A DNA stretch of 38,393 nt from positions 1-38,393 of the forward strand of contig NZ_AQQZ01000015.1 of NCBI RefSeq assembly GCF_001205715.1, written 5' to 3'. Origin of the DNA: Pseudaestuariivita atlantica (lineage in GTDB: Bacteria; Pseudomonadota; Alphaproteobacteria; Rhodobacterales; Rhodobacteraceae). The position numbers and the translations under genes were made by a program. Numbering within the stretch: the first letter of the stretch is position 1; each line of letters opens with the position of its first letter. The notes under the pieces were generated by a model. It saw only the letters and a list, made by a program, of their open reading frames with translations. It was not told the DNA's origin and searched no databases. Of the stretch, positions 1-8,900 are shown in pieces.

Positions 1-263
1 ATCGCAACCACCAGCTTCCCGTCATCGATCCAGACCGTGAACTCGCCCGAACCATGACCGTTCACATCCGCCGAGATCAGCGCCTGGTGCCCCCACAGCG
101 TGTCCAGTTCGAAGCTCAGCGAAATCGTCGCGGCCGGCACCTGCAGGCGCGGGATGGCGCCGTATTCCTGAACGCTTGCCTGCTCCCCGTCGAACGTCAT
201 GTCACGCACACGTTGAAACAGCAGGTTGGCACGAATGGTGGAAGGGTCGAAGGTCGTCGACAT
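1..263 (-). CDS. LamG/concanavalin-like lectin domain protein, N-terminus only (runs off the left edge)
   Basis: Only the first 87 codons are visible, reading leftwards from an ATG at 261-263 with a GAGG about 8 nt upstream. The protein begins MSTTFDPSTIRANLL without a signal peptide. Residues 45-87 (SLSFELDTLWGHQAL, ISADVNGHGSGEFTVWIDDG, KLVV) show the strand pattern of a LamG-type jelly-roll, a fold that usually binds carbohydrate or protein ligands. The gene lies downstream of the six-gene cluster on the same strand, but a strong hairpin (622-658) and about 400 nt separate them, so it probably has its own promoter. It may be a functional partner of the cluster, since it has the same beta-rich, leaderless style. 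The C-terminus and any further domains are outside the window. Confidence 0.7.
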   Translation of the reverse strand, partial: MSTTFDPSTIRANLLFQRVRDMTFDGEQASVQEYGAIPRLQVPAATISLSFELDTLWGHQALISADVNGHGSGEFTVWIDDGKLVVA

Positions 264-621
264 CGGCAGGCCTCGTTGGTTGCAGCGCGGATTAAGTACC
301 GTCACATCTGGGGGATAATGTGACCGCCCTTCACGAAATAGAGAGCGCTACGAAGTGTGGCGGGTCTTTGCCGCGCGGAAATTAACTGATTGAAAAGATG
401 TTAAAATACGCGGTGGAGTTTCGTTTGTTTTCAAAGCCTGCGGCGGCAAACCGCCGGAAGGCGGCGACAATGTGGCGAAGTTCGGCGCGATGTTTTGACA
501 TAACCCCGAATGCGCCGCGCGCAGAATCGCGCGGGTTCCGACCGTCCGGTCGGGTGGTCTGGACCTGCCGGAGACGGATGGCGGATCAGCCTCGCGGCCC
601 AGCGGATTGGCATCGACAAAG
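264..621. other. Non-coding region between the LamG-like gene and the six-gene cluster
   Basis: No convincing gene is present; a short plus-strand open frame here has composition unlike the real genes. The stretch around 378-411 is the most AT-rich part and is the likely location of the minus-strand promoter of the LamG-like gene, although I see no clear -35/-10 pair. A small perfect palindrome (CCGACCG, two bases, CGGTCGG) occupies 538-553. Confidence 0.5.
301..324. promoter_or_regulatory. Perfect inverted repeat, candidate operator
   Basis: GTCACAT (301-307) and ATGTGAC (318-324) form a perfect 7-bp inverted repeat with a 10-bp spacer, 37 nt upstream of the start codon at 263. The position suits a repressor or activator site controlling the LamG-like gene. 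The half-sites resemble CRP/FNR-type half-sites but face the opposite way with a different spacer, so no regulator can be named. Confidence 0.4.
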
Positions 622-658
622 GGCGCAATCGGGGCGCGATCGCGGCCCCGATTGCGCC
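622..658 (-). terminator. Strong hairpin directly after the six-gene cluster
   Basis: GGCGCAATCGGGG (622-634) pairs perfectly with CCCCGATTGCGCC (646-658). One further C-G pair extends the stem to 14 bp around a 9-nt loop that is itself palindromic (GCGATCGC). It starts 3 nt after the stop codon of the last cluster gene. The T-tract that follows on the minus strand is weak (CTTTGTC), so it could be an intrinsic terminator or a 3'-end stabiliser. Confidence 0.65.
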
Positions 659-660
659 GG

Positions 661-2148
661 TCAGGGATCGACGTTGTATGCCTTGATCGGAAAATCCCGT
701 TTCACGAATTGACCGTTCATCTGGCCAGCCGTTAGCGTGAACATCTTGTCCTTGAAGAACAGCGCCGCCGGCAGTTTGAGCGGGAATTGGGCGACCCAGG
801 CGTCGTCCTGAACGGTGTTGAAACCGGTGACCGAGTCGATACTGAACCCGTCCTGGTCCAGTTCGATCCGCATGCTCGAAGAATACCGCGACTGGATGCT
901 GAAGTTGCATTCGAAGGTCGGGCTTGCACCGATCACCATGTTGACGCGGATGTCGCCGAATTCCGGCGGAACGACGGCGATGTCGAGCGATCGCGATTGC
1001 GGAGGGCCGTCGCCTGTGGCCGCCAGCGTGCATTTCGACAGGGTCTGCGGGGCCAGCTGGAAGGACGTCTTGTCCTTCACGTCATGGCGTGTCCCGTCGA
1101 TGTCCAGCTCCAGCGTCGCGACGCTTTCAACCTCCCATGACAGCACGACGGGGTCATGCGGCTTGACCGCGCCCTTGGCGTCGGACGTGAACGACATGAT
1201 CTTTGGCGGGCGCACGTTGATCGTGCGGCCCATCTGGACGGTGTTCTTGCCCTTGGTGGCGGTCAGCGTGAAGGTCGTGGTCTTGTCCACCGCGACCTCG
1301 ACCGCGCCCGAGGGCGCATCGACCTTGCCGGGCGCGGGAGAGATGTCGCACGCGTCCGCGTTGGTCGTCCAGATCAGCCGGGTCTTCTGGCCGGTGTCCA
1401 GAAGCAGCGGGTTGGCGTTGAACTGGTAGATCTTCGCCTTCTCTACCGTGACGGTCGCCTGCCGTCGCGCATGCAGCGATCCTGCCTTGGTCTTCAGCGA
1501 CGCGTCCAGCGTGAAGGTCGTCGTCTCGAGCAGGTTGTCGATCCGGTAGGTGCCGTCATGCGGCAACTTGGCGTCGGGATCGCCTTTGACATGCGTGATG
1601 ACCTTGTCGTCATAGCTGATCGAGTAGGTCGCGCCCTTGCTGCCCTTCCACGCGAGGGTCGTCGCATCGTCGAAACCAACGGTCGAGGGATCGGCGGTGA
1701 ACGCGTCAAGCCGGAAGTCCTGCGGGAACTTCGCCAGTTGCACGGAGGTTCCGGCCTCGGTCGGCGGTTTCCCGGCCTTGCCCGCGCGCTCGATGATATA
1801 AAGATCGGTGAGGCCCGGCTCGCCGTTGACCGGGATCTTGTTCAGCACGAACAGCAGGCCTTCGCCGCCAATCGGCATGGGTTTGCGCGACAGCGGAGTG
1901 AACACGAATTCGCTGCCCGACGTGCGGTCGAGGCCCCAGCCCTTGGGGTAGACCAGTTCGATCGCGGTGGGATCGTTGGTCAGGTCCTTGGCGTTCAGAC
2001 CATTCAGGATGCCGAAGGACAGTTGCGCGATCTCGAGATCACGCACCCGTCCGGGATTGGTGACGGCGATCTGGATCTGGCCGGGCGTGTTGGTGTTGAG
2101 CGGGTCCGGCGCGGTGGTGACCGCGTAGTCGAGTTTCAGGTCAGCCAT
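661..2148 (-). CDS. Ig-like multidomain protein, cluster paralogue A
   Basis: 495 residues, no signal peptide. Residues 1-125 are a beta-rich domain shared with the next two proteins upstream (motif TTAPDPLNTNTPG; they have TTTPNPLGIDNPG at the same place). Residues 145-235 are an Ig-like domain containing VITHVKGDPDAKLP and YRIDNL, also shared. Two further Ig-like units follow (about 238-312 and 316-392), then a C-terminal domain (about 395-495) that I do not recognise. The ATG at 2148 is chosen because homology to the paralogues begins there; it overlaps the stop of the upstream gene (2141-2143) by 8 nt, indicating translational coupling. Longer in-frame starts lie inside the upstream gene. 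The function is unknown; a structural or binding role in an assembly with its neighbours is inference. Confidence 0.8.
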   Translation of the reverse strand: MADLKLDYAVTTAPDPLNTNTPGQIQIAVTNPGRVRDLEIAQLSFGILNGLNAKDLTNDPTAIELVYPKGWGLDRTSGSEFVFTPLSRKPMPIGGEGLLFVLNKIPVNGEPGLTDLYIIERAGKAGKPPTEAGTSVQLAKFPQDFRLDAFTADPSTVGFDDATTLAWKGSKGATYSISYDDKVITHVKGDPDAKLPHDGTYRIDNLLETTTFTLDASLKTKAGSLHARRQATVTVEKAKIYQFNANPLLLDTGQKTRLIWTTNADACDISPAPGKVDAPSGAVEVAVDKTTTFTLTATKGKNTVQMGRTINVRPPKIMSFTSDAKGAVKPHDPVVLSWEVESVATLELDIDGTRHDVKDKTSFQLAPQTLSKCTLAATGDGPPQSRSLDIAVVPPEFGDIRVNMVIGASPTFECNFSIQSRYSSSMRIELDQDGFSIDSVTGFNTVQDDAWVAQFPLKLPAALFFKDKMFTLTAGQMNGQFVKRDFPIKAYNVDP

Positions 2149-4066
2149 GGGTCTTGACCGGTGAGCCGCCGAACTCGCCCGGCAGGGCGGTCGGTTCGTC
2201 GTAATACATGTAGACGCCGCCGCCGGAATAGCTGCTGGGCCCGATGGAATAGAAGATGATGTCTTTGAACTCCGCGAGGCCAAGGAAGAGCGGCCCGGTA
2301 TCCTGGTTGATCCATTGCGTGGTGGAGGCGGGCTGCTGCGACCAGACCCCGGCGGGCGTGCATTCGAACAATTGCAGCGCGCCTGCCGTGTTGTCGCCGC
2401 CACGGGACTGCGCCAGCGGCGCGCTCAGGGTTGCGAGCGATCCGCGCCAGTTCACCTGCTGGATGTTGGGATAGGTCGGGAAGTCGCCGGTGCTGGCCAG
2501 CTGGGTCCAGCCACCATCCCCGTTGTAGGTGAAGACGCGGGCCTTGTCCTTGTTGATATAGCTGCCGCACAGGTACAGCGTGCCGTCGATCCATGTCAGC
2601 CCGCTGTTGATCGGACACAGGGCGGACACGACCGGATCGTCCGGCGGGGTCAGCGCCGTCCACGTCGCGCCCTGATCGGTCGACTGGCGCAAACCGCTGA
2701 GGGAGCTGCCCATCTCGGCCGCGTAAAGCGTCGAATTGCCGTCGGACGCGATCGTCACGCCCAGCGTGTTGGCAACCGGCACCCAGTCCATGGATTGTGA
2801 GGTGCCCCACGTGTTGGTCGAGACCGAGAATTGCGACAGGACCGTCGTCAGGTCCGAGCCGTTCCACTTTCGCTGGGGGACGTAGACGGTATCACCCAGC
2901 GTCGCCACCGACGGGCAATAACCCGTCCCGGAAGAGCCCGAGCCCTCGTTCGGGGCGGCGGGGCCAAGTGTCCAGTTCTGCCCGTCGGGGCTGAACGCGA
3001 CGCGGGGCGGGGCGTTGAAATCCTCGGTATAGAGAAGGCCGAGGAAATTGTCCGTCGCCCACATGAGCGCGAACGAGGGCGGTTGCAAGTCCGGCCCCGG
3101 CGAGGCCAGTTCGAAATTCGCCACGGCCGGCGGCTGCGTGACGCTCTGCGACGCGCCGGTTGCCGGGTTCGTCACCGTCAGCTTCACCGTCTCTGAAAAG
3201 AGCGACCCGGCATGTTCGTAGGTCGACAGCCCCGTCACGTCGAAACTTTCGCTGCCGATGTCGAGCGTTGCCTGCTGCACGCTGGTCGCCGTCCAGTTGA
3301 CGCTGATCGTGTTGGGCTTGCCCGCGACCCGGCTGGACGTGAAGTCCGAAATCGTCGGCGCGTTGAGGCTGAGGATGAAGGGCTTCTCCTTCTTCTGCCT
3401 GCCCGTCGGCGTCTGCAACTCGGCGGTGGCGATGATCGCGGTCTTGGCCTCGGTGATGTTGTCCAGCTCGTAAGAACCAGAGGCGGGCAGGGGAAGGTTC
3501 GGGTTGCCCTTCACATGCGTGATCACCTCGCCATTGACCGTCAGCGTGACCGTCGCGCCCTTGGTCGCGGTCCACTTCACCTGCACGCTGCCGCCGTAAT
3601 CGACCGAGGCGGGCGTGACGAAGGGCCCTTCGAGCGTGAGATCGGGATAGGCCTTGAGAAGCGGTGCCTGCTTGTAGGCGGTGCGGTTGTCGGGTGTGAC
3701 TTCCTCGATGGTGACCATGGTGGTGCCGGGATTGTCGTTCACCGCGATCCCCGAGATTGAGAACTGCAACCCGTCCGCGCCGACGGCGGGGGAGTGCCCG
3801 CTCTCGACCGTGACGCCGAACACGCCGCTGCCCTCGTTGACGAAATTCCAGCCTTCGGGACCGTGGGTGCCGACACCGTCGAAACTGGTGGCAAGGTCCT
3901 TGCCGTAGGATCCCACGTCGAAACTGAAGGTCGCGCTCGACAGGTCGATGGTCTTGCGCGTGAGGTTGGTGGCAAGGATCGTGACCGCACCGGGATTGTC
4001 GATGCCAAGCGGGTTCGGAGTGGTCGTCGCGGCCCATTCCAGAAGCGGTTTGTTGTCGTCGGTCAT
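2141..4066 (-). CDS. Ig-like plus Asp-box beta-propeller protein, cluster paralogue B
   Basis: 641 residues, no signal peptide. Residues 1-130 are the shared N-terminal beta domain (TTTPNPLGIDNPG, SYGKDLATSFDG, GPEGWNF). Residues 148-235 are the shared Ig-like domain (YGGSVQVKWTATKGATV, VITHVKGNPNLPLP). Residues 237-315 are another Ig-like unit. From about 330 to the end it resembles a sialidase-type beta-propeller with Asp-boxes at 359-366 (SPDGQNWT) and 462-469 (STDQGATW). No catalytic residues of a sialidase can be recognised, so a binding propeller is more likely than an enzyme. The start ATG at 4066 overlaps the upstream stop in an ATGA arrangement (4063-4066). Its exact role is unknown. 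Confidence 0.8.
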   Translation of the reverse strand: MTDDNKPLLEWAATTTPNPLGIDNPGAVTILATNLTRKTIDLSSATFSFDVGSYGKDLATSFDGVGTHGPEGWNFVNEGSGVFGVTVESGHSPAVGADGLQFSISGIAVNDNPGTTMVTIEEVTPDNRTAYKQAPLLKAYPDLTLEGPFVTPASVDYGGSVQVKWTATKGATVTLTVNGEVITHVKGNPNLPLPASGSYELDNITEAKTAIIATAELQTPTGRQKKEKPFILSLNAPTISDFTSSRVAGKPNTISVNWTATSVQQATLDIGSESFDVTGLSTYEHAGSLFSETVKLTVTNPATGASQSVTQPPAVANFELASPGPDLQPPSFALMWATDNFLGLLYTEDFNAPPRVAFSPDGQNWTLGPAAPNEGSGSSGTGYCPSVATLGDTVYVPQRKWNGSDLTTVLSQFSVSTNTWGTSQSMDWVPVANTLGVTIASDGNSTLYAAEMGSSLSGLRQSTDQGATWTALTPPDDPVVSALCPINSGLTWIDGTLYLCGSYINKDKARVFTYNGDGGWTQLASTGDFPTYPNIQQVNWRGSLATLSAPLAQSRGGDNTAGALQLFECTPAGVWSQQPASTTQWINQDTGPLFLGLAEFKDIIFYSIGPSSYSGGGVYMYYDEPTALPGEFGGSPVKTHG

Positions 4067-5943
4067 AACGTCCTCATGCAAATTTTTCGTGTCGTGTGAT
4101 CGGAATCGCCCGGCCCGCTGGCAAGGTTCGGCCCCGCCGCGAACAGCCCGCCGCGAAATGCCACCATCGGCACTGCGCCGCTGAAGTCGGTGGTTCGGTC
4201 GGAATTGGTTGCAGCGCGGCCATTCACCGTCAGCGACGCAAGCCCTCCCGAACCGGTATAGCTGTAGTCGAGCGGCGTACCGTTCGCCTGCCATCGCGTG
4301 AACCGGAGTGTATCGTTGTAGGCCGCGAGTGGTACTGGAGGTGCCGCCCCCAGCCAGTCCAGATTATTGCTTCCCCAGTTGAACTCGGTGCGGAAGGGGC
4401 TCTCGTCCTCTGGCGCGCCTGACAGCATCATTCCGTATTTGAAGACGTAGTTGCGCCCCTTGAACCAGGTGGGCCGCACATATGTCGACGCGAGCATCCT
4501 GACCCAGTCGGTGATCTCGAGGTCTGCTTCGGGCGGCACGTCCGCGAAATAGGTCTTCAGCGGTGCGTTGGCGTCGGGCACCGTGGTGATCCGGCGGTAG
4601 CGTCCAGGGTAAAGCGTCCAGGCGAACGCCGCGCCGTCGCCCTCGGAATAGGTGAGGGCAAGGCCGTCGACCTGCTGCTTGATGTAGACCTCGAATGGCG
4701 TCTGCACCTGCCACGTGTCGAAATCGGTGCTGTGCGCGCCTTTCACCCAGCCGCTGTTGCGCGCGGCATCATGACCCAATCCGCGCACATGGAACGTGCC
4801 GTCCAGGGTGAACATCGAAATCGGCAGCGGTTCGGCATAATTGCCGGGGATCATGCCGGGTGTCCACGTCGCGCCGTCGCGCGATGTGAAGATCTGCAAC
4901 CCCACCTCGGTCGCCGAGTTGCTGCCCCCGATTTCCGGGTAGATGACTAGTTGGTCATCCATCACGGTAATGGCCGGATTGTCGATCCGTGGCGCGTCCG
5001 CCAGCGCCGTCCAGCCCTGCCGCGGGCGGTGGATTTGTGCGCTCTGCGTCGTGGGCTTTGTGAAAACGGGGTTGGTTGCATGTGCCGTCACGGTCTGCGT
5101 GGCGTCGAGGGTCCAGAACTGCAACTCGTCCTTGCCCGCGGTCAGGCGCCCGGCGGGGGTGTCGAACCAGTGCGCGGTGGCGCTGTCCACCGTGGCGTCG
5201 ATCCGACTCCAGCCCGAGTTCATGTCGGGTGTGATCGTCAGACTGGGGAAGGAAGGGCGCGCAACACCCACCACGGGGTATTCGAAGGACGGCTGTGACC
5301 CGGTATCGCCCTGTGCGACGGCTTTCACGGTCACCTGCACCTCGCGCACGGTGATGTTCTCGATCCTCCAGTTGCCGACCGCGGGGAGGGGCGTTTCGGG
5401 ATCGTCCCGGACCGAGGCGTAGGTCACCCCGTCATAGGATACCGTGACCGTGCTGCCGGGGCTTGCCGTCCAGTAAAGCGTGGCGCTGCCGCCATAGGGT
5501 ACGGTCGGCGGATCGATATAGACCTTGGCGAGGCTCGCCTGCGCTTCGAGCTTGTTCAGCGTCCAGACCTGCGAGGCGGGATCGCCGTCGGTCGTCTCCA
5601 TCAAGGTGACGGGGGTCGATCCGGCCTCGTCGTTGACCGGGATACCGCTGATGCGGAATTCCAGCCCGCCGCCCTTGACGGTGATGCTCCCGCCCGGCGG
5701 GGTGAAGGTATAGACGCCCCCATCGGTGCCGATGGTCCAGCCGTCGGGTGCGTGTTCGGAGGTCTCTTCGAAACCGGTGGCGAGGTCCTTGGCATAGGTG
5801 CCGATCGCGAACTGCACCTCGATCTGTCTCAAGGTGATCGCGCGGCGGCTTTCGTTCGACGCGGTGATCACGACCGCCAGCGGCTCGCCGCATTGCGGCG
5901 CGACCGGCGTGGTGGCGATGGCATAGGTCAGCTGCGGTGTCAT
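4063..5943 (-). CDS. Ig-like plus Asp-box beta-propeller protein, cluster paralogue C
   Basis: 626 residues, no signal peptide. Residues 1-125 match the shared N-terminal domain (TYAKDLATGFEE, APDGWTIG, GGGLEFRISGIPVND). Residues 140-225 match the shared Ig-like domain (VPYGGSATLYWTASPGSTV, LPAVGNWRIENI). Residues from about 310 to the end look like a propeller, with one Asp-box at 353-360 (SRDGATW) and Trp-rich strands (WVKGAHSTDFDTWQV). It differs from paralogue B in the C-terminal half, so the three adjacent genes look like one duplicated base with divergent heads. The ATG at 5943 lies 52 nt after the stop of the 1358-residue protein. The function is not known. Confidence 0.8.
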   Translation of the reverse strand: MTPQLTYAIATTPVAPQCGEPLAVVITASNESRRAITLRQIEVQFAIGTYAKDLATGFEETSEHAPDGWTIGTDGGVYTFTPPGGSITVKGGGLEFRISGIPVNDEAGSTPVTLMETTDGDPASQVWTLNKLEAQASLAKVYIDPPTVPYGGSATLYWTASPGSTVTVSYDGVTYASVRDDPETPLPAVGNWRIENITVREVQVTVKAVAQGDTGSQPSFEYPVVGVARPSFPSLTITPDMNSGWSRIDATVDSATAHWFDTPAGRLTAGKDELQFWTLDATQTVTAHATNPVFTKPTTQSAQIHRPRQGWTALADAPRIDNPAITVMDDQLVIYPEIGGSNSATEVGLQIFTSRDGATWTPGMIPGNYAEPLPISMFTLDGTFHVRGLGHDAARNSGWVKGAHSTDFDTWQVQTPFEVYIKQQVDGLALTYSEGDGAAFAWTLYPGRYRRITTVPDANAPLKTYFADVPPEADLEITDWVRMLASTYVRPTWFKGRNYVFKYGMMLSGAPEDESPFRTEFNWGSNNLDWLGAAPPVPLAAYNDTLRFTRWQANGTPLDYSYTGSGGLASLTVNGRAATNSDRTTDFSGAVPMVAFRGGLFAAGPNLASGPGDSDHTTRKICMRTL

Positions 5944-5995
5944 GCGGGTCTCTTGCGATGGTCCGCCGGCGGGTCGGTCGCCCGCCCGTGTGGTC

Positions 5996-8900
5996 TCACG
6001 ATCCCTTCTCGGGCACGAAGCGCAGCCAGCCTTCGACCAGCGCCGGCGGCGTGGTGTCGAGCCGCGCCTGTTCGGTCGTCCGCACCAGCGATTTCACGAG
6101 GTACTCCTCCGCCCCCGGCGAGGCGCGCTGCACGAAGGACCACGAGCCGTGGCGTTCGGTCGGGTAGGGGATGCGGATCTGCTGGGTCGGCGTCACGATG
6201 GGCCCGGACCGGAAGTTCAGCTGGAAGGTCTGCATCGGTCCTTCGACGAAGGTGTCGGGCAGGGTGATCGTCTTGTGCGGCAGGATGCCGGTGAAGGCGT
6301 GGATGTCCCCGCGCGGATCGAGGATCATCGTCAGGTAGGTGAAATTGCCGTCGAAGGCCGAGGTCAGGAAATTCCCCGGCGCTACCTGTTTCAGGTAGGG
6401 CGGGGTCGCCGGGCCGCGGCTTTCCGGCATGTGGACGGCGTTGAAGGTGGTGTAATCCTCGCCGGTCTGGCCGGGATCGAAATACCCCATCAGCCCGTCG
6501 TCATAAAGTTGCGTTGAGCCGAGCTTGAGCTGGAATTGCAGCTTGCCGATGTCGATGCCGTAATCCAGCAGCGTGTCGCGCCAGCTCATGTTGCTCATCT
6601 CGAGCCCGTCCAGTTCAAGCCCGTAGCGCGCACGCACCACCGCAAGCGGACGGCCCACCAGCACGCTGAGGTTCTGGTCCGCGCGCCCGCCCAGCGGGTC
6701 GACCGTCCACAGCGTCTCATCGATGGCGGCAAGGAAGTTGCGGAACCCTGCGCCCTCGTCCTGCCGCGCCAGAAGGCCCGCGACGAAGTTCTTCAGGTGG
6801 GTGTTGGAAATGTCGCCGGGATCGGAGACGGCGGCGGGGCTGTCGGGCGCGGGCAGCCATCCCACCTGCGGTGCGCCGGTGACCGCCGCGAATTCCATCA
6901 TCTCGCCCAGCGCGCCGCCGGTGGCGTCGTACACCGCAAGCCCCGCGTCGAGGTGGTTGGGGATGATCCAGCCGCAGACCGGGTTCACGTCGGCGGCCAG
7001 CCCCAGGACCCTGTCATCATCCTCTGCCGACACCCAGTCGAGGTTCAGCCGCGCCGGTTGCACGAGCCGGGGCGAGAATTGCAGCGCCTCGGCCAGCGGC
7101 GGGTCGGTGATCTGGGTGCCGGATGCCGGGGCGAGGCCTTCGCCCTTGATCGGGACGAAGGGATAGCCCTTGCCGGTATTGCCGCCCGCCTTCATCAGGT
7201 CCACCGACTGGCCGAACGCATCGACGACCGTCAGCCCACCGATGGCGAAGAACCCGCCCCGCACCGGGAAGAAGAACGGCGTGCCGGGGCCGAAGGACAG
7301 GTCCTGGTTGCCGTCGGACGGATCGGGCGTTTCGGAATATTCCTGCCCGATCACCGGCGCGATGTCCGGCGAGGGCGGGTTGCCCGGCACCAGCGTGCGC
7401 ATGGTCATCGCGTCCGTCAGCCCCGTCAGGCGCTGCGACATGAAGTTCATCTCGCCCACCTTCTCGATCAGGTCCTCGACCTTCTGCAACGCCTCCTCGG
7501 GTTTGGGCGCGGTCTGGATGTAGTGGTGCAGGCGCGAGATCAGCGCGAAGGTGCCCTGCTGCGTCAGGAAGGTCCGGCCCGTGTAGGATTGTTGCAGCGA
7601 GGTGCTGTTGGAGCCGCTCTTGGGTGGCACGTTGCCGCCCGTCCAGCGAAAGCCGGTGCCGTCGAACGCCCATTGTTCGAGGTCGAAGGGCCAGTTGTCG
7701 GGCAGCGGGCCGTCGTCCCCGCCGCCGCCGTGGTCGATGGGATCCTTTTCGACCGTGGCGAAGTACGACACCTTCCATTCAAGGAACACGGGCGACCACG
7801 CCTGCTGCCAGTCGGCGAAGGCCACGGATTCGACGAGCGGCGGTTCGGGCGTGCCGATCTGCGCCGTCATCGCCGCCATCGCGGCGGCCAGCGCGGTGAT
7901 GGCCGGATCCCCGCCATCGCCGCTGGCGCCCACGTCGATGATCGTGGCCGCGTTCTGCGGATCGGCAAAGAACGTCTCGGTCAGGAGGTTCGGCAGCGAC
8001 GATTGCACCTGCGCCGGAAAAGCGTCGCTTGTGACCGACGGGATCAGCGCCGCGAGGTCCTTGCTGGGAGAGGTCGGCGTGATCGGGACGGTCTTGCCCT
8101 CGATCGTTGCATTCACGCCGGTCGCGGTCTGGCTGGTGATCCGGACCGTGAGCTTCTTGTTCCAGCCTTCCTCGGCAGAGTAGGTCGGGAACTGCGATTT
8201 CTGCTTGGTCGAGGGGGCAAGCCCCGACACCAGCATCACCGGGTCCGTCGCGCCGTAGAAGGTGGGCGCGGGCGCGGCCTTGAGGATGTGCACCTCGGGG
8301 TTCAGCTTGAGCGTGTCGCGCGCATAGACGGCGATGGCATGCGGATCGGTCGGATCGGGAAGCGTCGCGCGCAGCTTGGCAACCGCCGCTTCCTCGTCCT
8401 TGACCTGCGCGAAGAGCCCGTCCGCGTTGCCGGGGTCGAGCGCCTCGTTGATCCGGTCGAGGATCGCCTGCGCGCCGGGATTGTTCACCGGCTGGCCGTT
8501 GCCGACATAGTTCTGCCACGCCTTGGTATGCTTGGCGCGGTTCTGCTTCCACCACACGCTGTAAAGCTCGTACTTGCGGCTTTGCAGCGCGCGCGACATC
8601 TGGTCGAGCCGGGCCTGGTCGCTGTTCAGCGTGGCCAGCGCCGCCGCCTGCGCCGGGGTGAGCGGCGGGACGGGGGCCGGCGCGTCGTGCGACAGGGGCG
8701 TCATGCCGGTATCCGTCGCGCCCACCACGTCCCATGTCACGCCGCCCGGCAGCTCCGAGAACCACGCATCGCGGATCTTGAGGTCCAGCTGCGCGCTGCC
8801 ATCGGCCTTGTCGAGCGTCTTGAGCGCGTTGAAGTTGAGCGCTTCCAGCTCCTGCAGCTCCAGCTGGCCCTCGGCGGCCGACGCGGCCTCTGCCTTGACC

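Noticed and set aside
398-712. A plus-strand open frame of 104 codons in the gap before the cluster end
   Set aside because: No ribosome site, Arg-rich random-looking sequence, and it runs through the terminator hairpin and the 3' end of a real gene.
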